Source: Jatrophihabitans sp. GAS493 (lineage in GTDB: Bacteria; Actinomycetota; Actinomycetes; Mycobacteriales; Jatrophihabitantaceae). Taken from it: a stretch of 64,000 nt of DNA. Location: NCBI RefSeq assembly GCF_900230215.1, contig NZ_LT907982.1, positions 2,108,001 to 2,172,000 of the forward strand. The letters are read 5' to 3'. Made by a program: the position numbers and the translations under genes. Below, piece by piece: positions 33,548 through 42,433 of this stretch; position 1 is the first letter of the stretch; each line of letters opens with the position of its first letter. The notes below the pieces were generated by a model. That model saw only the letters and a program-made list of their open reading frames with translations, did not search any database and was not told the origin of the DNA.

Positions 33548-34298
33548 TGAGCCCACCGTCGACGACAATGGTCTGGCCGGTGACGTAACCACCGGCGGCC
33601 GACGCCAGCCAGACCAGCGTCGCAGCGAGTTCGGCCGGGTCGCCGGTGCGACCGAGTACGACCCGCTTCCCCTCACTCTCCAGATACCCGTCCGGGTACT
33701 GGTGAGTCATCTCGGAGGCGAAGAAGCCAGGTGCGATGGCATTAACCCGGATTCCCTTGCGGGCGCCCCACTGCTGAGCCAGGTCACGGGTCAGGCCGAT
33801 GATTGCGGCCTTGCTGGAGGCGTAGGCCGCCTGCGGAAGGCCGCCGGTGGTGATGCCCAGGACGCTCGAGATGTTGATGATCGAGCTGCCCGGCCGCATG
33901 ATGCGCCCGCAGGCCTGGGCCGCCCAGTAGGAGCCGTTGAGGTTGATGTCGATGACCGCACGGAACTGCTCCGGGGTCTCGCGGGTCGCCGGCACCGCGG
34001 TACCGACGCCGGCGTTGTTCACCAGCAGGTCGACCTTCCCGAACTCGGCCATCGCCGCGTCGACCATGGCCTGGCACTGCGCCGGGTCGGCGACGTCGGT
34101 CGAGACGGTGATCGTCTTGCTTCCGAGTGCCCGCACCATCTCGGCCGTCTCCTCGAGCCGATCGGCCCGCCGCGCGGCCAGCACGAGGTTCGCCCCGGCT
34201 TCGGCCAGCGCCTGCGCGAAGGCAACCCCCAACCCGGATGAGGCGCCGGTGACGATGGCGACTTGGCCATCGAGACGGAAGCTGTCGAGAACGCTCAT
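33537..34298 (-). CDS. Short-chain dehydrogenase/reductase (253 aa)
   Basis: This is a classical SDR. It has the cofactor motif TGASSGLG at about residues 17-24, NNAG at 94-97, the Ser pair at 144-145, and Tyr159-x3-Lys163 in AAYASSKAA. The C-terminus ends in the family GQTIVVDGG block. It oxidises or reduces an alcohol/ketone with NAD(P)H. Its ATG overlaps the stop of the alpha/beta hydrolase upstream (ATGA), forming a two-gene operon that converges on the deaminase. Confidence 0.92.
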   Translation of the reverse strand: MSVLDSFRLDGQVAIVTGASSGLGVAFAQALAEAGANLVLAARRADRLEETAEMVRALGSKTITVSTDVADPAQCQAMVDAAMAEFGKVDLLVNNAGVGTAVPATRETPEQFRAVIDINLNGSYWAAQACGRIMRPGSSIINISSVLGITTGGLPQAAYASSKAAIIGLTRDLAQQWGARKGIRVNAIAPGFFASEMTHQYPDGYLESEGKRVVLGRTGDPAELAATLVWLASAAGGYVTGQTIVVDGGLTIT

Positions 34299-35113
34299 GG
34301 GGAATCTCCCTTTGTCGGGTCGGGGCAGAGCAGGACGGCGGCACGGATCGTGTCGGCGACCAGGGTCGGGTTGTCGAACATAGGGACGTGGCCGCAGTCA
34401 TCGAGGCGGCGGAACTGCGCCGCCGGCAGCATCAGACGGGCCCGCGGCTCGAAGTGTTTCACCGGGAAGATCCGGTCCCGAGCCGACCAGGCGACCAGCA
34501 CCGGGCAGGGGAGTGGATCGAGCAAGGGGAAGCTCTCGTCGGTGGCCAGCAGATCCTCGGCGACGGTGCAGGCCAGCATGTCGTCGACCACCTGGACTAT
34601 CGCTTTGGCGGCCACCCGATCGCCATGAACCGACTGGTCGGCCAGCGCGAAGCGGCGGATCTTGGCGATCTTGAGCGCCACCGGCAGGGCCGGACGGAAC
34701 AGCCGGCCGCGGCGCCGCGCTGAGCGCAGCTTGCGGCGGGTCTCGCTGTCGGTGGAGGTACTGCTGATCGCGTCGCCGTCCCACATGCCGGCCGGCGAGA
34801 GGGCGCAGACGCTGAGGGCCCGACCCCGGCGGGCCAGCTCCAGGGCGGCCCAGCCACCCATCGAATTTCCGACCAGGTGAGCCTTCTCCACGCCCGATTC
34901 ATCGAGGCTGCGCTCGAAGTCGTCGACGATGTCGAGGATCGTCGTGCTGCTCGACCCCGAGCGAGGGCGCCCGCCGGCGTGGCCCAGCGCGTTCGGGATC
35001 AACAGGTCGAAGTCATCGCTCAGCAGCGGCGTCACCTCCCGCCACATCGCAGCGGACCCCATCACACCGTGCAGCAGCACCATCGGCTCTCGCGGGCCAG
35101 TCGTTGACGTCAC
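34295..35113 (-). CDS. Alpha/beta hydrolase (272 aa)
   Basis: The nucleophile elbow is GNSMGG with Ser84, the HG oxyanion motif is LLHGVMGS, the acid is in VAWSARDRIFP, and the His in DDCGHVPMFDNP. This is a standard serine hydrolase of the lipase/lactonase type. It is translationally coupled to the SDR. The substrate could be an ester or lactone whose product the SDR handles. Confidence 0.88.
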   Translation of the reverse strand: MTSTTGPREPMVLLHGVMGSAAMWREVTPLLSDDFDLLIPNALGHAGGRPRSGSSSTTILDIVDDFERSLDESGVEKAHLVGNSMGGWAALELARRGRALSVCALSPAGMWDGDAISSTSTDSETRRKLRSARRRGRLFRPALPVALKIAKIRRFALADQSVHGDRVAAKAIVQVVDDMLACTVAEDLLATDESFPLLDPLPCPVLVAWSARDRIFPVKHFEPRARLMLPAAQFRRLDDCGHVPMFDNPTLVADTIRAAVLLCPDPTKGDSP

Positions 35114-35160
35114 CGGCGGATGTTAGCAAGCAGCGACAGGCCCGACTGCAGTTGAGGATC

Positions 35161-35189
35161 TTGTGATCTACGGAGCGCGTCGATACGGT
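35161..35189 (+). promoter_or_regulatory. Candidate promoter for the secreted Ig-like protein
   Basis: TTGTGA, a 17-bp spacer and TACGGT (35184-35189) give a plausible sigma-70-type promoter. The predicted leader is about 70 nt before the ATG at 35266. Confidence 0.4.
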
Positions 35190-35265
35190 GTCTGCGGGTG
35201 CGCGAACGCTCTGTGTCGATGCGACTTCGTGACGTGCCTATAACGCATAGCAGGGGGACTGACCG

Positions 35266-36669
35266 ATGAAGGCAGCGAGAGCACTCCGTCCGTGGTTGAT
35301 GCTGAGCAGCATCCTGAGCGCTTCAGCCCTCGTGCTGACCGGGCTCGCCGTTCCGGCGGTCGCCGATGCGAACAATTGCCCCTGCACCCTCTTCACCCCG
35401 GCCGACGGTCCGCTGGGCGGCGACGTCGACAGCGGAGACGATTCGTCGGTCGAACTGGGTGTCCAGTTCACGGTCACCGCGCCGGAGCCGATCACCGCGG
35501 TCCGCTTCTTCAAGGCCGCCGGAAACACGGGTACCCACGTCGGTAGCCTCTGGACCGCCACCGGGACGCTGCTGGCCCAGGTCACCTTCAGTAACGAATC
35601 CTCCGACGGCTGGCAGCAGGCGAACTTCTCGACGCCGGTGCTCGCAACACCCGGCAACGTCTACGTCGCCTCCTACTTCGCGCCCGACGGGCACTACTCC
35701 TTCACCCACAGCTACTTCGGCAGCGCCAGCCACGACAGTGGCATCCTGCACGCCCCCGGAGGCGATCCGACCACTCCGAACGGGGTCTTCGTCTACACCC
35801 CACAACCAGCCTTTCCGACCGGCTCCTACAACAGCACCAACTATTGGGTCGACGTCGTCGCCGACGGTGCAGCACCGGCGCCGACCCTGAGTTCACTGAG
35901 CATCTCGCCGCAGTCACTCAACGGGACGAAGGGCGAGTCGGCCCAGTTGACCGCGACCGGCACCTACTCCGACGCGAGCACGGCCGACCTCACCGGCCAG
36001 GTCACCTGGAGCTCGGCCGACCCGTCAGTGGCGACGGTGAGCAGCGGCGGTCTGGTCTCCGCGGTTGGCACCGGCACCACAACCGTTACCGCAACGCTCG
36101 ACGGGGTCACCAGCAGCGTCCCGACGACGGTGCGGGGGCCGACAGTGACCGGCGTGACCGTCACCGGTGTGCCGGCGTCGCTGGCCAAGGGCGCCACCCG
36201 GCAGCTCACCGCAACCGCGCGCTACTCCGACGGCACGACCGCCAACGTCACCGCGCAGGCCAGTTGGTCGTCGTCCGAGCCGGCCGTCGCCGGGGTGAGC
36301 GCCGGTGGCCTGCTGACCGCGACGGGGATCGGGACGAGCAGCGTCTCGGCCTCCTTCGGGGGCGCCACCGGCTCCGGCTCGGTTTCGGTGACGGCCGCCG
36401 TACTGACATCGCTGTCCATCACTCCAGCGAACGCCCACGTGCGCGTGCTGCAGGTCGTGCCGTTGCATGCGTCGGCGACCTACAGCGACGGAACCAGCGT
36501 GAACATCACCACGAAGGCACTCTGGTGGTCCTCCAGCCCGTTTATCGCCATCGTCGGTAGCGGGCCGCTGGTCGGGGGTCTGCTGGCCAGCCTGATCTGC
36601 CACGGCACCAGCAGCATCTCGGTGAGCTACGGCGGCCTCAACGCGGCCACCAACATCACCGTCGGCTGA
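35266..36669 (+). CDS. Secreted DUF4082 and bacterial Ig-like (BIG2) repeat protein (467 aa)
   Basis: A signal peptide (RPWLMLSSILSASALVLTGL, cleavage near AVADA) is followed by a DUF4082-type domain (about residues 40-200; ITAVRFFKAAGNTGTHVGSL). Three BIG2-type domains follow at about 207-290, 290-375 and 378-467, each with TYSDxS/T and W(W)SSSxP landmarks. Such proteins are exported adhesins or wall-associated binding proteins. SD AGGGGGA precedes the ATG. No LPXTG or TM anchor is visible, so it is probably released or held non-covalently. Confidence 0.85.
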   Translation: MKAARALRPWLMLSSILSASALVLTGLAVPAVADANNCPCTLFTPADGPLGGDVDSGDDSSVELGVQFTVTAPEPITAVRFFKAAGNTGTHVGSLWTATGTLLAQVTFSNESSDGWQQANFSTPVLATPGNVYVASYFAPDGHYSFTHSYFGSASHDSGILHAPGGDPTTPNGVFVYTPQPAFPTGSYNSTNYWVDVVADGAAPAPTLSSLSISPQSLNGTKGESAQLTATGTYSDASTADLTGQVTWSSADPSVATVSSGGLVSAVGTGTTTVTATLDGVTSSVPTTVRGPTVTGVTVTGVPASLAKGATRQLTATARYSDGTTANVTAQASWSSSEPAVAGVSAGGLLTATGIGTSSVSASFGGATGSGSVSVTAAVLTSLSITPANAHVRVLQVVPLHASATYSDGTSVNITTKALWWSSSPFIAIVGSGPLVGGLLASLICHGTSSISVSYGGLNAATNITVG

Positions 36670-36835
36670 GGCCACGCACGTCCGGTCGGTGCCGCCCGAC
36701 TTCGACATGACGGCGGGACAGTATTGACTTACGCTTCACCCGGTCGTTCACACGCACTGGTACCACGGATGGGGATCCGAGTGGGCTCGGCCGGTTCCCT
36801 GACGGACCTGGGGTCGTATCAGATCGGCTGAGTGA

Positions 36836-37693
36836 ATGGCGCTTACCGTTGACGCCCCGCCGCGTTCGCTCCATGCCCCGACCGGCGATGTGCGGCTGGC
36901 CTATGTGGAGCGGGAAGCCCGTCACTTCGCGGACGGACGGCGCTACGCGATCAGCCTGCACGGTCTGCGCATTCCCCGTCGAGTCATCTACCGCTTCGTG
37001 CTTCCGTCCGCGCTAACTCTCAGCTATTCATTGCTCATGCTCGGCCTGACGCTCTTCTCGGTGCAGCAGGCCGCGGCCTACCACAGCAGTAACAACGCGC
37101 TCCGCGCCAGCTATGACGCCCAGATGGCGACCTGGTTCACCCAGGTTTCGGCGGGCCAGCACTCCTACTCCGGCAGCGTCGTCTCCCAGGTCGTCGAGGC
37201 TGACGGGCGGGACCTGGTTGACGTGATGCTGTCGGACGGTTCCCGGGTCAACGTGCTGGCGGCGGCGTCATGCCTGCCTGCGTCAGGGGCGAGCGTGGGC
37301 AGCGCGGTATCCGTGCTGCGCGTTCCGAGTGATCACTCGGTGCCAGCCGTCTTCCGCCCGGAGGCACGCTGCCTGCAGCCGGTTCCGTCGGCCGCGGCCG
37401 AGACCTCCGACTACGCCCTGCCCACGTATCCGCGTCTGGCGCCGATCAACGCCTATCTGATCGACGAGGCCGCCGCGATGTTCGGCCTCACCCTGATCGC
37501 CCTCGGGCTGCGCCGGGCGATGTTGATGCGCCGCTACGGCATCGGGGCGGCGGTCAACCAGAAGCGCAGGACACGTCGGCGCAACTTCGTCCCCTACGTC
37601 GGCACGACGGTGCTGGTGATCGCGGTCGTGGCCTACCCGGTCATCGACGCGGTGGCGCCGGTGCTCCGGCAGTTCCTACGCAGCCACGCCTAG
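36836..37693 (+). CDS. Membrane protein of unknown function (285 aa)
   Basis: Three hydrophobic segments are seen: about 57-80 (SALTLSYSLLMLGLTLFSV), about 200-222 (AAAMFGLTLIALGL) and about 250-275 (YVGTTVLVIAVVAYPVI). An extracytoplasmic domain of about 120 residues lies between the first two. It contains two Cys (CLPAS and CLQP) that could form a disulfide. A basic cluster (QKRRTRRRN) is cytoplasmic. No family was recognised. It follows the Ig-like protein by 166 nt on the same strand; a link is unproven. Confidence 0.7.
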   Translation: MALTVDAPPRSLHAPTGDVRLAYVEREARHFADGRRYAISLHGLRIPRRVIYRFVLPSALTLSYSLLMLGLTLFSVQQAAAYHSSNNALRASYDAQMATWFTQVSAGQHSYSGSVVSQVVEADGRDLVDVMLSDGSRVNVLAAASCLPASGASVGSAVSVLRVPSDHSVPAVFRPEARCLQPVPSAAAETSDYALPTYPRLAPINAYLIDEAAAMFGLTLIALGLRRAMLMRRYGIGAAVNQKRRTRRRNFVPYVGTTVLVIAVVAYPVIDAVAPVLRQFLRSHA

Positions 37694-37725
37694 TCAACCG
37701 GCTCCGCCTAGTCGGCCAACTCCGC

Positions 37726-38388
37726 CTAGTCCGCCACCTGAGCCGGTTGAGTAAGGGCCGCTTCGAGCAGCCTTGACCACTGACGCACCACCCGCGCTCG
37801 GCGGCGGGAGTCGTCGGTGAGCAGGTTGGCCAGTGCCAGCCCGCGCGCCATGTCGAGGATTCCCTGGACGGTCTCCCGCACCCCGGGGACGCTTTCATCG
37901 ACCCCGAGCAACTCGATCGTCGCCTGGTGAGCCGCCGCGCCCATCCGGGCCTCCAGCGGGACGATCTGCGCGCGGAGCACCTCATCGGAGGCCGCCGCGA
38001 CCCAGATCTGCAGGGCGGCCCGGAACGTCCGACCGGTGTAGCTTCGCACCAGCATCTCGACCACCGCCTCGGTCCGCTCAGCCCCGGGTGGCAGCTGCGT
38101 GACCTCTTCGGCCATCTCAGCGGTGCGCTGTTCGGCGAGGTACTCGACCACCGCGGTGAAGAGCTCCTCCCGGGTCGGGAAGTGATGCTGTGCTGCGCCT
38201 CGGGAGACGCCGGCGCGCTCGGCGACCAGACTCACCGTGGTGCGCGTCCAGCCGATTTCACTGAGGCAGTCTCCGGCCGCCTCCAGCAGGTTCTGACGGG
38301 TCAACCGGCTCCGGTCCTGGCTGGGTGAGCGTGCACTGAGCCCGGACGCGCCTGCGGCGGGGCTGCCGGGCGCCGAGGTGGCGGTCAC
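37726..38388 (-). CDS. TetR-family regulator, end of the acyl-CoA operon (220 aa)
   Basis: A flexible Ser/Ala-rich N-terminus precedes the HTH: LLEAAGDCLSEIGWTRTTV, then VAERAGVSRGAAQHHFPTREEL. The ligand domain is helical. Its ATG overlaps the enoyl-CoA hydratase stop (ATGA), so it is cotranscribed as last gene. It is probably the local repressor responding to an acyl-CoA, as in other actinobacterial fatty-acid clusters. Confidence 0.88.
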   Translation of the reverse strand: MTATSAPGSPAAGASGLSARSPSQDRSRLTRQNLLEAAGDCLSEIGWTRTTVSLVAERAGVSRGAAQHHFPTREELFTAVVEYLAEQRTAEMAEEVTQLPPGAERTEAVVEMLVRSYTGRTFRAALQIWVAAASDEVLRAQIVPLEARMGAAAHQATIELLGVDESVPGVRETVQGILDMARGLALANLLTDDSRRRARVVRQWSRLLEAALTQPAQVAD

Positions 38389-39137
38389 AGGACCCAGCTC
38401 GGTGATCGTTTCTGCAGGAACGCCATGATGCCCTCGCGAGCGTCGTCGGAGTCGAAGAGCCGAGCCGAAAGCGCCGCCAGCTCCTGCGCATCCTGGTCGA
38501 AACGGGCGAGAAGTTCCTTGTTGAGCAGGCGTTTCGTCTCAGCCAGCCCCTGGGGTGACGCCAGCCGAAGGGCCGTGGTGAGCTCGTCGACTTCAGTCGC
38601 GAGGTTCTGGGCGGCCAAGGTGATCAGGCCGATCTCAGCCGCCACCGGGGCACCGAACTTCTCACCGGTGAGCAAATAACGCGCCGCCGCGCGCGGCTGC
38701 ATCACCGGCCGGGTGGTGAGCGAGATGATGGCCGCCGCGACGCCGATCCGCGCTTCGGTGAACGCGAAACTCGAACCGAACCCGGCCACTGCGAGGTCAC
38801 AGGCGCCGACCAGCCCGAGCCCACCCGCTCGCACGTTCCCGTCGATGACCGCGATCACCGGCTTGGGCGCCTCGAGGATACGGCGCAGCAGCTCGACCAT
38901 CCGCTGGGTGCCCTTGGCCGGCCCGCCCTCGGCGGCGCTCTCGGCCAGGTCAGCCCCGGCGCAGAAGGTCGAGCCGGTGTGGGTGAGCAGGATCGCCCGT
39001 ACCGCCGGGTCGGCCGCCGCGGTCTCGAGGTGGCCCGTCAGCTCCGCGACCAGGGAGGAGCTCAGGGCGTTGCGATTCTCCGGCGAATTAAGGGTGATCG
39101 TTGCGATACCCCGGGCCAGGGCGTAGTCGACGCTCAC
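38385..39137 (-). CDS. Enoyl-CoA hydratase/isomerase family (250 aa)
   Basis: This crotonase-fold protein has oxyanion-hole segments AGADLAESA and NVRAGGLGLVGACDLAVA. It has the usual family length. The second conserved catalytic Glu position is not clear by eye, so hydratase versus isomerase activity is open. It should act after the dehydrogenases and carboxylase on 2-enoyl-CoA intermediates. It is separated by 57 nt from the acyl-CoA dehydrogenase upstream, the only non-overlapping junction inside the operon. Confidence 0.88.
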   Translation of the reverse strand: MSVDYALARGIATITLNSPENRNALSSSLVAELTGHLETAAADPAVRAILLTHTGSTFCAGADLAESAAEGGPAKGTQRMVELLRRILEAPKPVIAVIDGNVRAGGLGLVGACDLAVAGFGSSFAFTEARIGVAAAIISLTTRPVMQPRAAARYLLTGEKFGAPVAAEIGLITLAAQNLATEVDELTTALRLASPQGLAETKRLLNKELLARFDQDAQELAALSARLFDSDDAREGIMAFLQKRSPSWVL

Positions 39138-39194
39138 GTCATGTCCGTCCGTCGATAGTGGTTTGGTGTGGGTACGGGCCGGTTCGGGTCTGGG

Positions 39195-40352
39195 TCAGTA
39201 CGACTTCGGCAGGTTCAGGCTGAATTGGGCCACGAAGTTGAGGATCATCTCGCGGCTCACCGGCGCGATCCGGCTCACCCGCGAGGTGGCTAGCAGCGTG
39301 CCCAGGCCGTATTCGCTGGCCAGGCCGTTTCCGCCGAGCGTCTGCACGGCCTGATCCACCACGTGCGCGGTGGCTTCGGCGGCGGCGTACTTGGCCATGT
39401 TGGCCGATTCCCCGGCCCCCATGTCGTCGCCGCTGTCATACAGCGAGGCCGCCTTCTGCATCATCAGCCGGGCCAGTTCGAGCTCGATCTTGGCCTGGGC
39501 CAGCGGATGGGCGATGCCCTGGTGCGAGCCGATCGGCTTCCCCCACACCGAACGCTCATTGGCGTACTTGGTCGCCTTGTTCATCGCATAGCGCCCAGTC
39601 CCGACGCTGAGCGCGGCGGCCATGATTCGCTCCGGGTTGAGGCCCGCGAAGAGCTGGGCCAGCGCCGCGTCCTCCTCGCCGATAAGGGCGTCCGACGGCA
39701 CCCGAACGTCGTCCAGGAAGACCATGAACTGCCGGTCCGGCATCACCAGATCCATCTCGATCGGGTTGAACTCAAAGCCCGGCGCGTCGGTCGGGACCGC
39801 GAAGAGGACGGGCTTGAGCCGGCCGCTCTTGGCATCCTCGGTGCGGCTGACCACCAGCACGTGATCGGCCTGGTCGACTCCGGAGATGTAGATCTTGCGA
39901 CCAGTGAGCAACCAGTCGTCACCGTCGCGGCGCGCCGTCGTCGTGATCCGGTGGGAGTTGGAGCCGGCGTCCGGTTCGGTGATCCCGAAGGCCATGATCT
40001 GCGATCCGTCGCTGAGTCCGGGCAGGAAGCGCTGCTTCTGCTCGGCGGTTCCGAAGCGGCTGATCACCGTCCCACAGATCGCCGGAGAGACGACCATCAT
40101 CAGCAGGCCGTTGCCGGCGGCGCCGAGCTCCTCCTGGACCAGCGCCAGCTCGAACATTCCGGCCCCACCGCCGCCGTACTCCTCGGGGAGGTTCACCCCG
40201 AGAAAGCCGAGCTTTCCGGCCTCGTTCCAGAGTTCGGTGAGCGGCTCGTGGGCGCGGGCCTTGGTCAGCGTGTAGTCGTGGCCGTACTTCGCTGCGAGCT
40301 CGGCGACGGCGGCGCGGAGGGCTGACTGCTCCTGGGTCTCGGTGAAGTTCAC
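39195..40352 (-). CDS. Acyl-CoA dehydrogenase 2 (385 aa)
   Basis: This FAD acyl-CoA dehydrogenase has MAFGITEPDAGSNSHRITTTA, the ISGVDQADHVLV region, and YANERSVWGKPIGSHQGI with QTLGGNGLASEYGLG near the C-terminus. It introduces the alpha-beta double bond in an acyl-CoA. It overlaps the biotin carboxylase gene by ATGA and differs in sequence from the first dehydrogenase (44219), so two substrates or steps are likely. Confidence 0.92.
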   Translation of the reverse strand: MNFTETQEQSALRAAVAELAAKYGHDYTLTKARAHEPLTELWNEAGKLGFLGVNLPEEYGGGGAGMFELALVQEELGAAGNGLLMMVVSPAICGTVISRFGTAEQKQRFLPGLSDGSQIMAFGITEPDAGSNSHRITTTARRDGDDWLLTGRKIYISGVDQADHVLVVSRTEDAKSGRLKPVLFAVPTDAPGFEFNPIEMDLVMPDRQFMVFLDDVRVPSDALIGEEDAALAQLFAGLNPERIMAAALSVGTGRYAMNKATKYANERSVWGKPIGSHQGIAHPLAQAKIELELARLMMQKAASLYDSGDDMGAGESANMAKYAAAEATAHVVDQAVQTLGGNGLASEYGLGTLLATSRVSRIAPVSREMILNFVAQFSLNLPKSY

Positions 40353-42433
40353 GCGGACTCTCCTTCGGTGGATGGGCTGCTAGCGGGGTCAGGGGTGATG
40401 GGGGTGTCGGGGCTTGTGCGGGTGTCAGGGCTTATAGGGCTGTTGGGGCTCACTACGGCCAGGACGGCGCCGACCTCGACCTGATCGCCGACGGCCACCG
40501 GCAGTTCGCTGATCACGCCGTCGATCGGCGCACTGATCTGATGCTGCATCTTCATCGCCTCCAGCGTCAGCAGCGGCTCTCCGGCGCTGACCACAGCGCC
40601 GACCACCGCCTCGACCCGGATCACCGATCCGGGCATCGGGGCGAGTAGCGACCCGGCCGCGAGCTGTGTGCTCGGGTCGGCGAATCGTTCGACTCGCTGC
40701 AGCGCCACCGATCCAGCCGCTGATTCCACGTAGATCGACTGATCCTCCGCATAGCGGGCGACCGTGAAGTGCCGCCGCACGTCCTCGACCTCGAGCACCA
40801 CCTCGGTCGGGGTGAGGCTGAGCAGTCGAGCGTCGGGGTGCTGCTCGCAGACCAGCCCCGTTCGGTCGAGCCGGTACTCGACCGACAACTGCCGATCGCC
40901 GTGCTGGAAGGTGCTTCGCTGACTCTGGGAGACGACGTTGCGCCAGCCGCTGGGCAGTCGGGGCTGGGTCGTGGCCGCCGCCCGGCGGTCGGCGGCATCG
41001 GCCAGGGCCGCGGCCAGCGCGCTGAGCTCCACCGTCGGTTGATCAGCCAGCGGTGTCGACAGGGTTCCCGCCGTTGCGTCGCTCGCCCCGCCGTGGGTGG
41101 CGAAGAACGCGGTGTCGGTATCGCCGGCCAGGAAGGCCGGATGCCGCAGCACATTAACCAGCAGGTCCCGGTTGGTGACGAGCCCGTGCAGCCTGGTACG
41201 CGCGAGGGCGGCGGCGAGCATCGTCGCCGCCTCGATGCGGTTCGGGGCCCAGCTGATCACCTTGGCCAGCATCGGGTCGTAGTGAATCCCGACCTGCCGG
41301 CGGACGCCTCCGGTGCCGATGCCCGAGTCCAGCCGAACCCCGTGGCGGGGCGGGACCTCGAAGTGAGCGGCGACGTCGGGTACCTCGAAGTGCTGCACCG
41401 ATCCACTCTGCGGCTGCCAGCCGGCGGCCGGATCCTCGGCGTAGAGGCGAGCCTCGATGCTGTGGCCGGAGACGGCGGGAGGCCCGGCCGGCAGCTGTTC
41501 GCCGTTGGCGACGCGGATCTGCCAGGCGACCAGATCCAGCCCGGTGGTGCACTCGGTGACCGGGTGCTCGACCTGCAGGCGAGTGTTCATCTCCAGGAAG
41601 TAGAAGCGGCCCTCCTCGTCGGCCAGGAACTCGACCGTCCCCGCCCCGACGTAGCCGATCGCCTCCGCCGCCAGCCGGGCAGCCTCGAAGAGGCGTTCGC
41701 GCATCCCCGGGGTGCGCTCGACCAGGGGCGAGGGGGCCTCCTCGATCACCTTCTGGTGGCGCCGCTGGATGGAGCACTCCCGCTCGCCGACCGTCCAGAC
41801 CCGGCCGTGCGAATCAGCCAGAATCTGCACCTCGATGTGATGGCCGGTAGCGAGGTAGGGCTCGCAGAAGACGGTGTCGTCACCGAAGGCCGAGCGGGCC
41901 TCAGCCTGGGCCGCCGCCAGTTCCGCCGGCAGGGCGGCGACGTCCCGGACGATCCGCATCCCCCGGCCGCCACCCCCGGCCGATGCCTTGATAAGCACGG
42001 GCAGATCGGCGCTGGTGATGCTCTCCGGCTCGAGTTGGCTCAGCGTCGGAACGCCGGCCTTGGCCATCAGAAGCTTGGCCTCGATCTTGCTCCCCATCGA
42101 CTCGATAGCCGCAACCGGTGGTCCGATCCAGGTGAGGCCGGCATCGATCACGGCGGCCGCGAAGCCGGCGTTCTCGGAGAGGAAACCGTACCCGGGGTGG
42201 ATGGCGTCGGCGCCCATCCGCCGCGCGGCGGCCACGATGAGCTCACCCCGCAGGTAAGTATCAGCCGGGGCGGAGCCGGGGAGACGGGCCGCGACATCGG
42301 CCTGCTGCAGGTACCCCGCGTCGGCATCAGCGTCGGAGTAGACGGCGGCGGTGGAGATGCCGAGGGTGCGGCAGGTGCGGAAGACTCGGGCCGCGATCTC
42401 GCTGCGGTTCGCGACCAGAACTCGCGTGATCAT
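40349..42433 (-). CDS. Acyl-CoA carboxylase alpha subunit: biotin carboxylase plus BCCP (694 aa)
   Basis: The biotin carboxylase domain occupies about residues 1-450 (RGELIVAAARRMGADAIHPG, KASAGGGGRGMRIV, EMNTRLQVEHPVTE). The BCCP domain has the biotinyl Lys in LEAMKMQHQ. After BCCP comes a 33-residue tail of S/T-P-D repeats not seen in standard carboxylases. The enzyme carboxylates biotin with ATP for the beta subunit upstream. In AtuA-type clusters this is geranyl-CoA or methylcrotonyl-CoA carboxylase; specificity cannot be read here. Confidence 0.93.
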   Translation of the reverse strand: MITRVLVANRSEIAARVFRTCRTLGISTAAVYSDADADAGYLQQADVAARLPGSAPADTYLRGELIVAAARRMGADAIHPGYGFLSENAGFAAAVIDAGLTWIGPPVAAIESMGSKIEAKLLMAKAGVPTLSQLEPESITSADLPVLIKASAGGGGRGMRIVRDVAALPAELAAAQAEARSAFGDDTVFCEPYLATGHHIEVQILADSHGRVWTVGERECSIQRRHQKVIEEAPSPLVERTPGMRERLFEAARLAAEAIGYVGAGTVEFLADEEGRFYFLEMNTRLQVEHPVTECTTGLDLVAWQIRVANGEQLPAGPPAVSGHSIEARLYAEDPAAGWQPQSGSVQHFEVPDVAAHFEVPPRHGVRLDSGIGTGGVRRQVGIHYDPMLAKVISWAPNRIEAATMLAAALARTRLHGLVTNRDLLVNVLRHPAFLAGDTDTAFFATHGGASDATAGTLSTPLADQPTVELSALAAALADAADRRAAATTQPRLPSGWRNVVSQSQRSTFQHGDRQLSVEYRLDRTGLVCEQHPDARLLSLTPTEVVLEVEDVRRHFTVARYAEDQSIYVESAAGSVALQRVERFADPSTQLAAGSLLAPMPGSVIRVEAVVGAVVSAGEPLLTLEAMKMQHQISAPIDGVISELPVAVGDQVEVGAVLAVVSPNSPISPDTRTSPDTPITPDPASSPSTEGESA

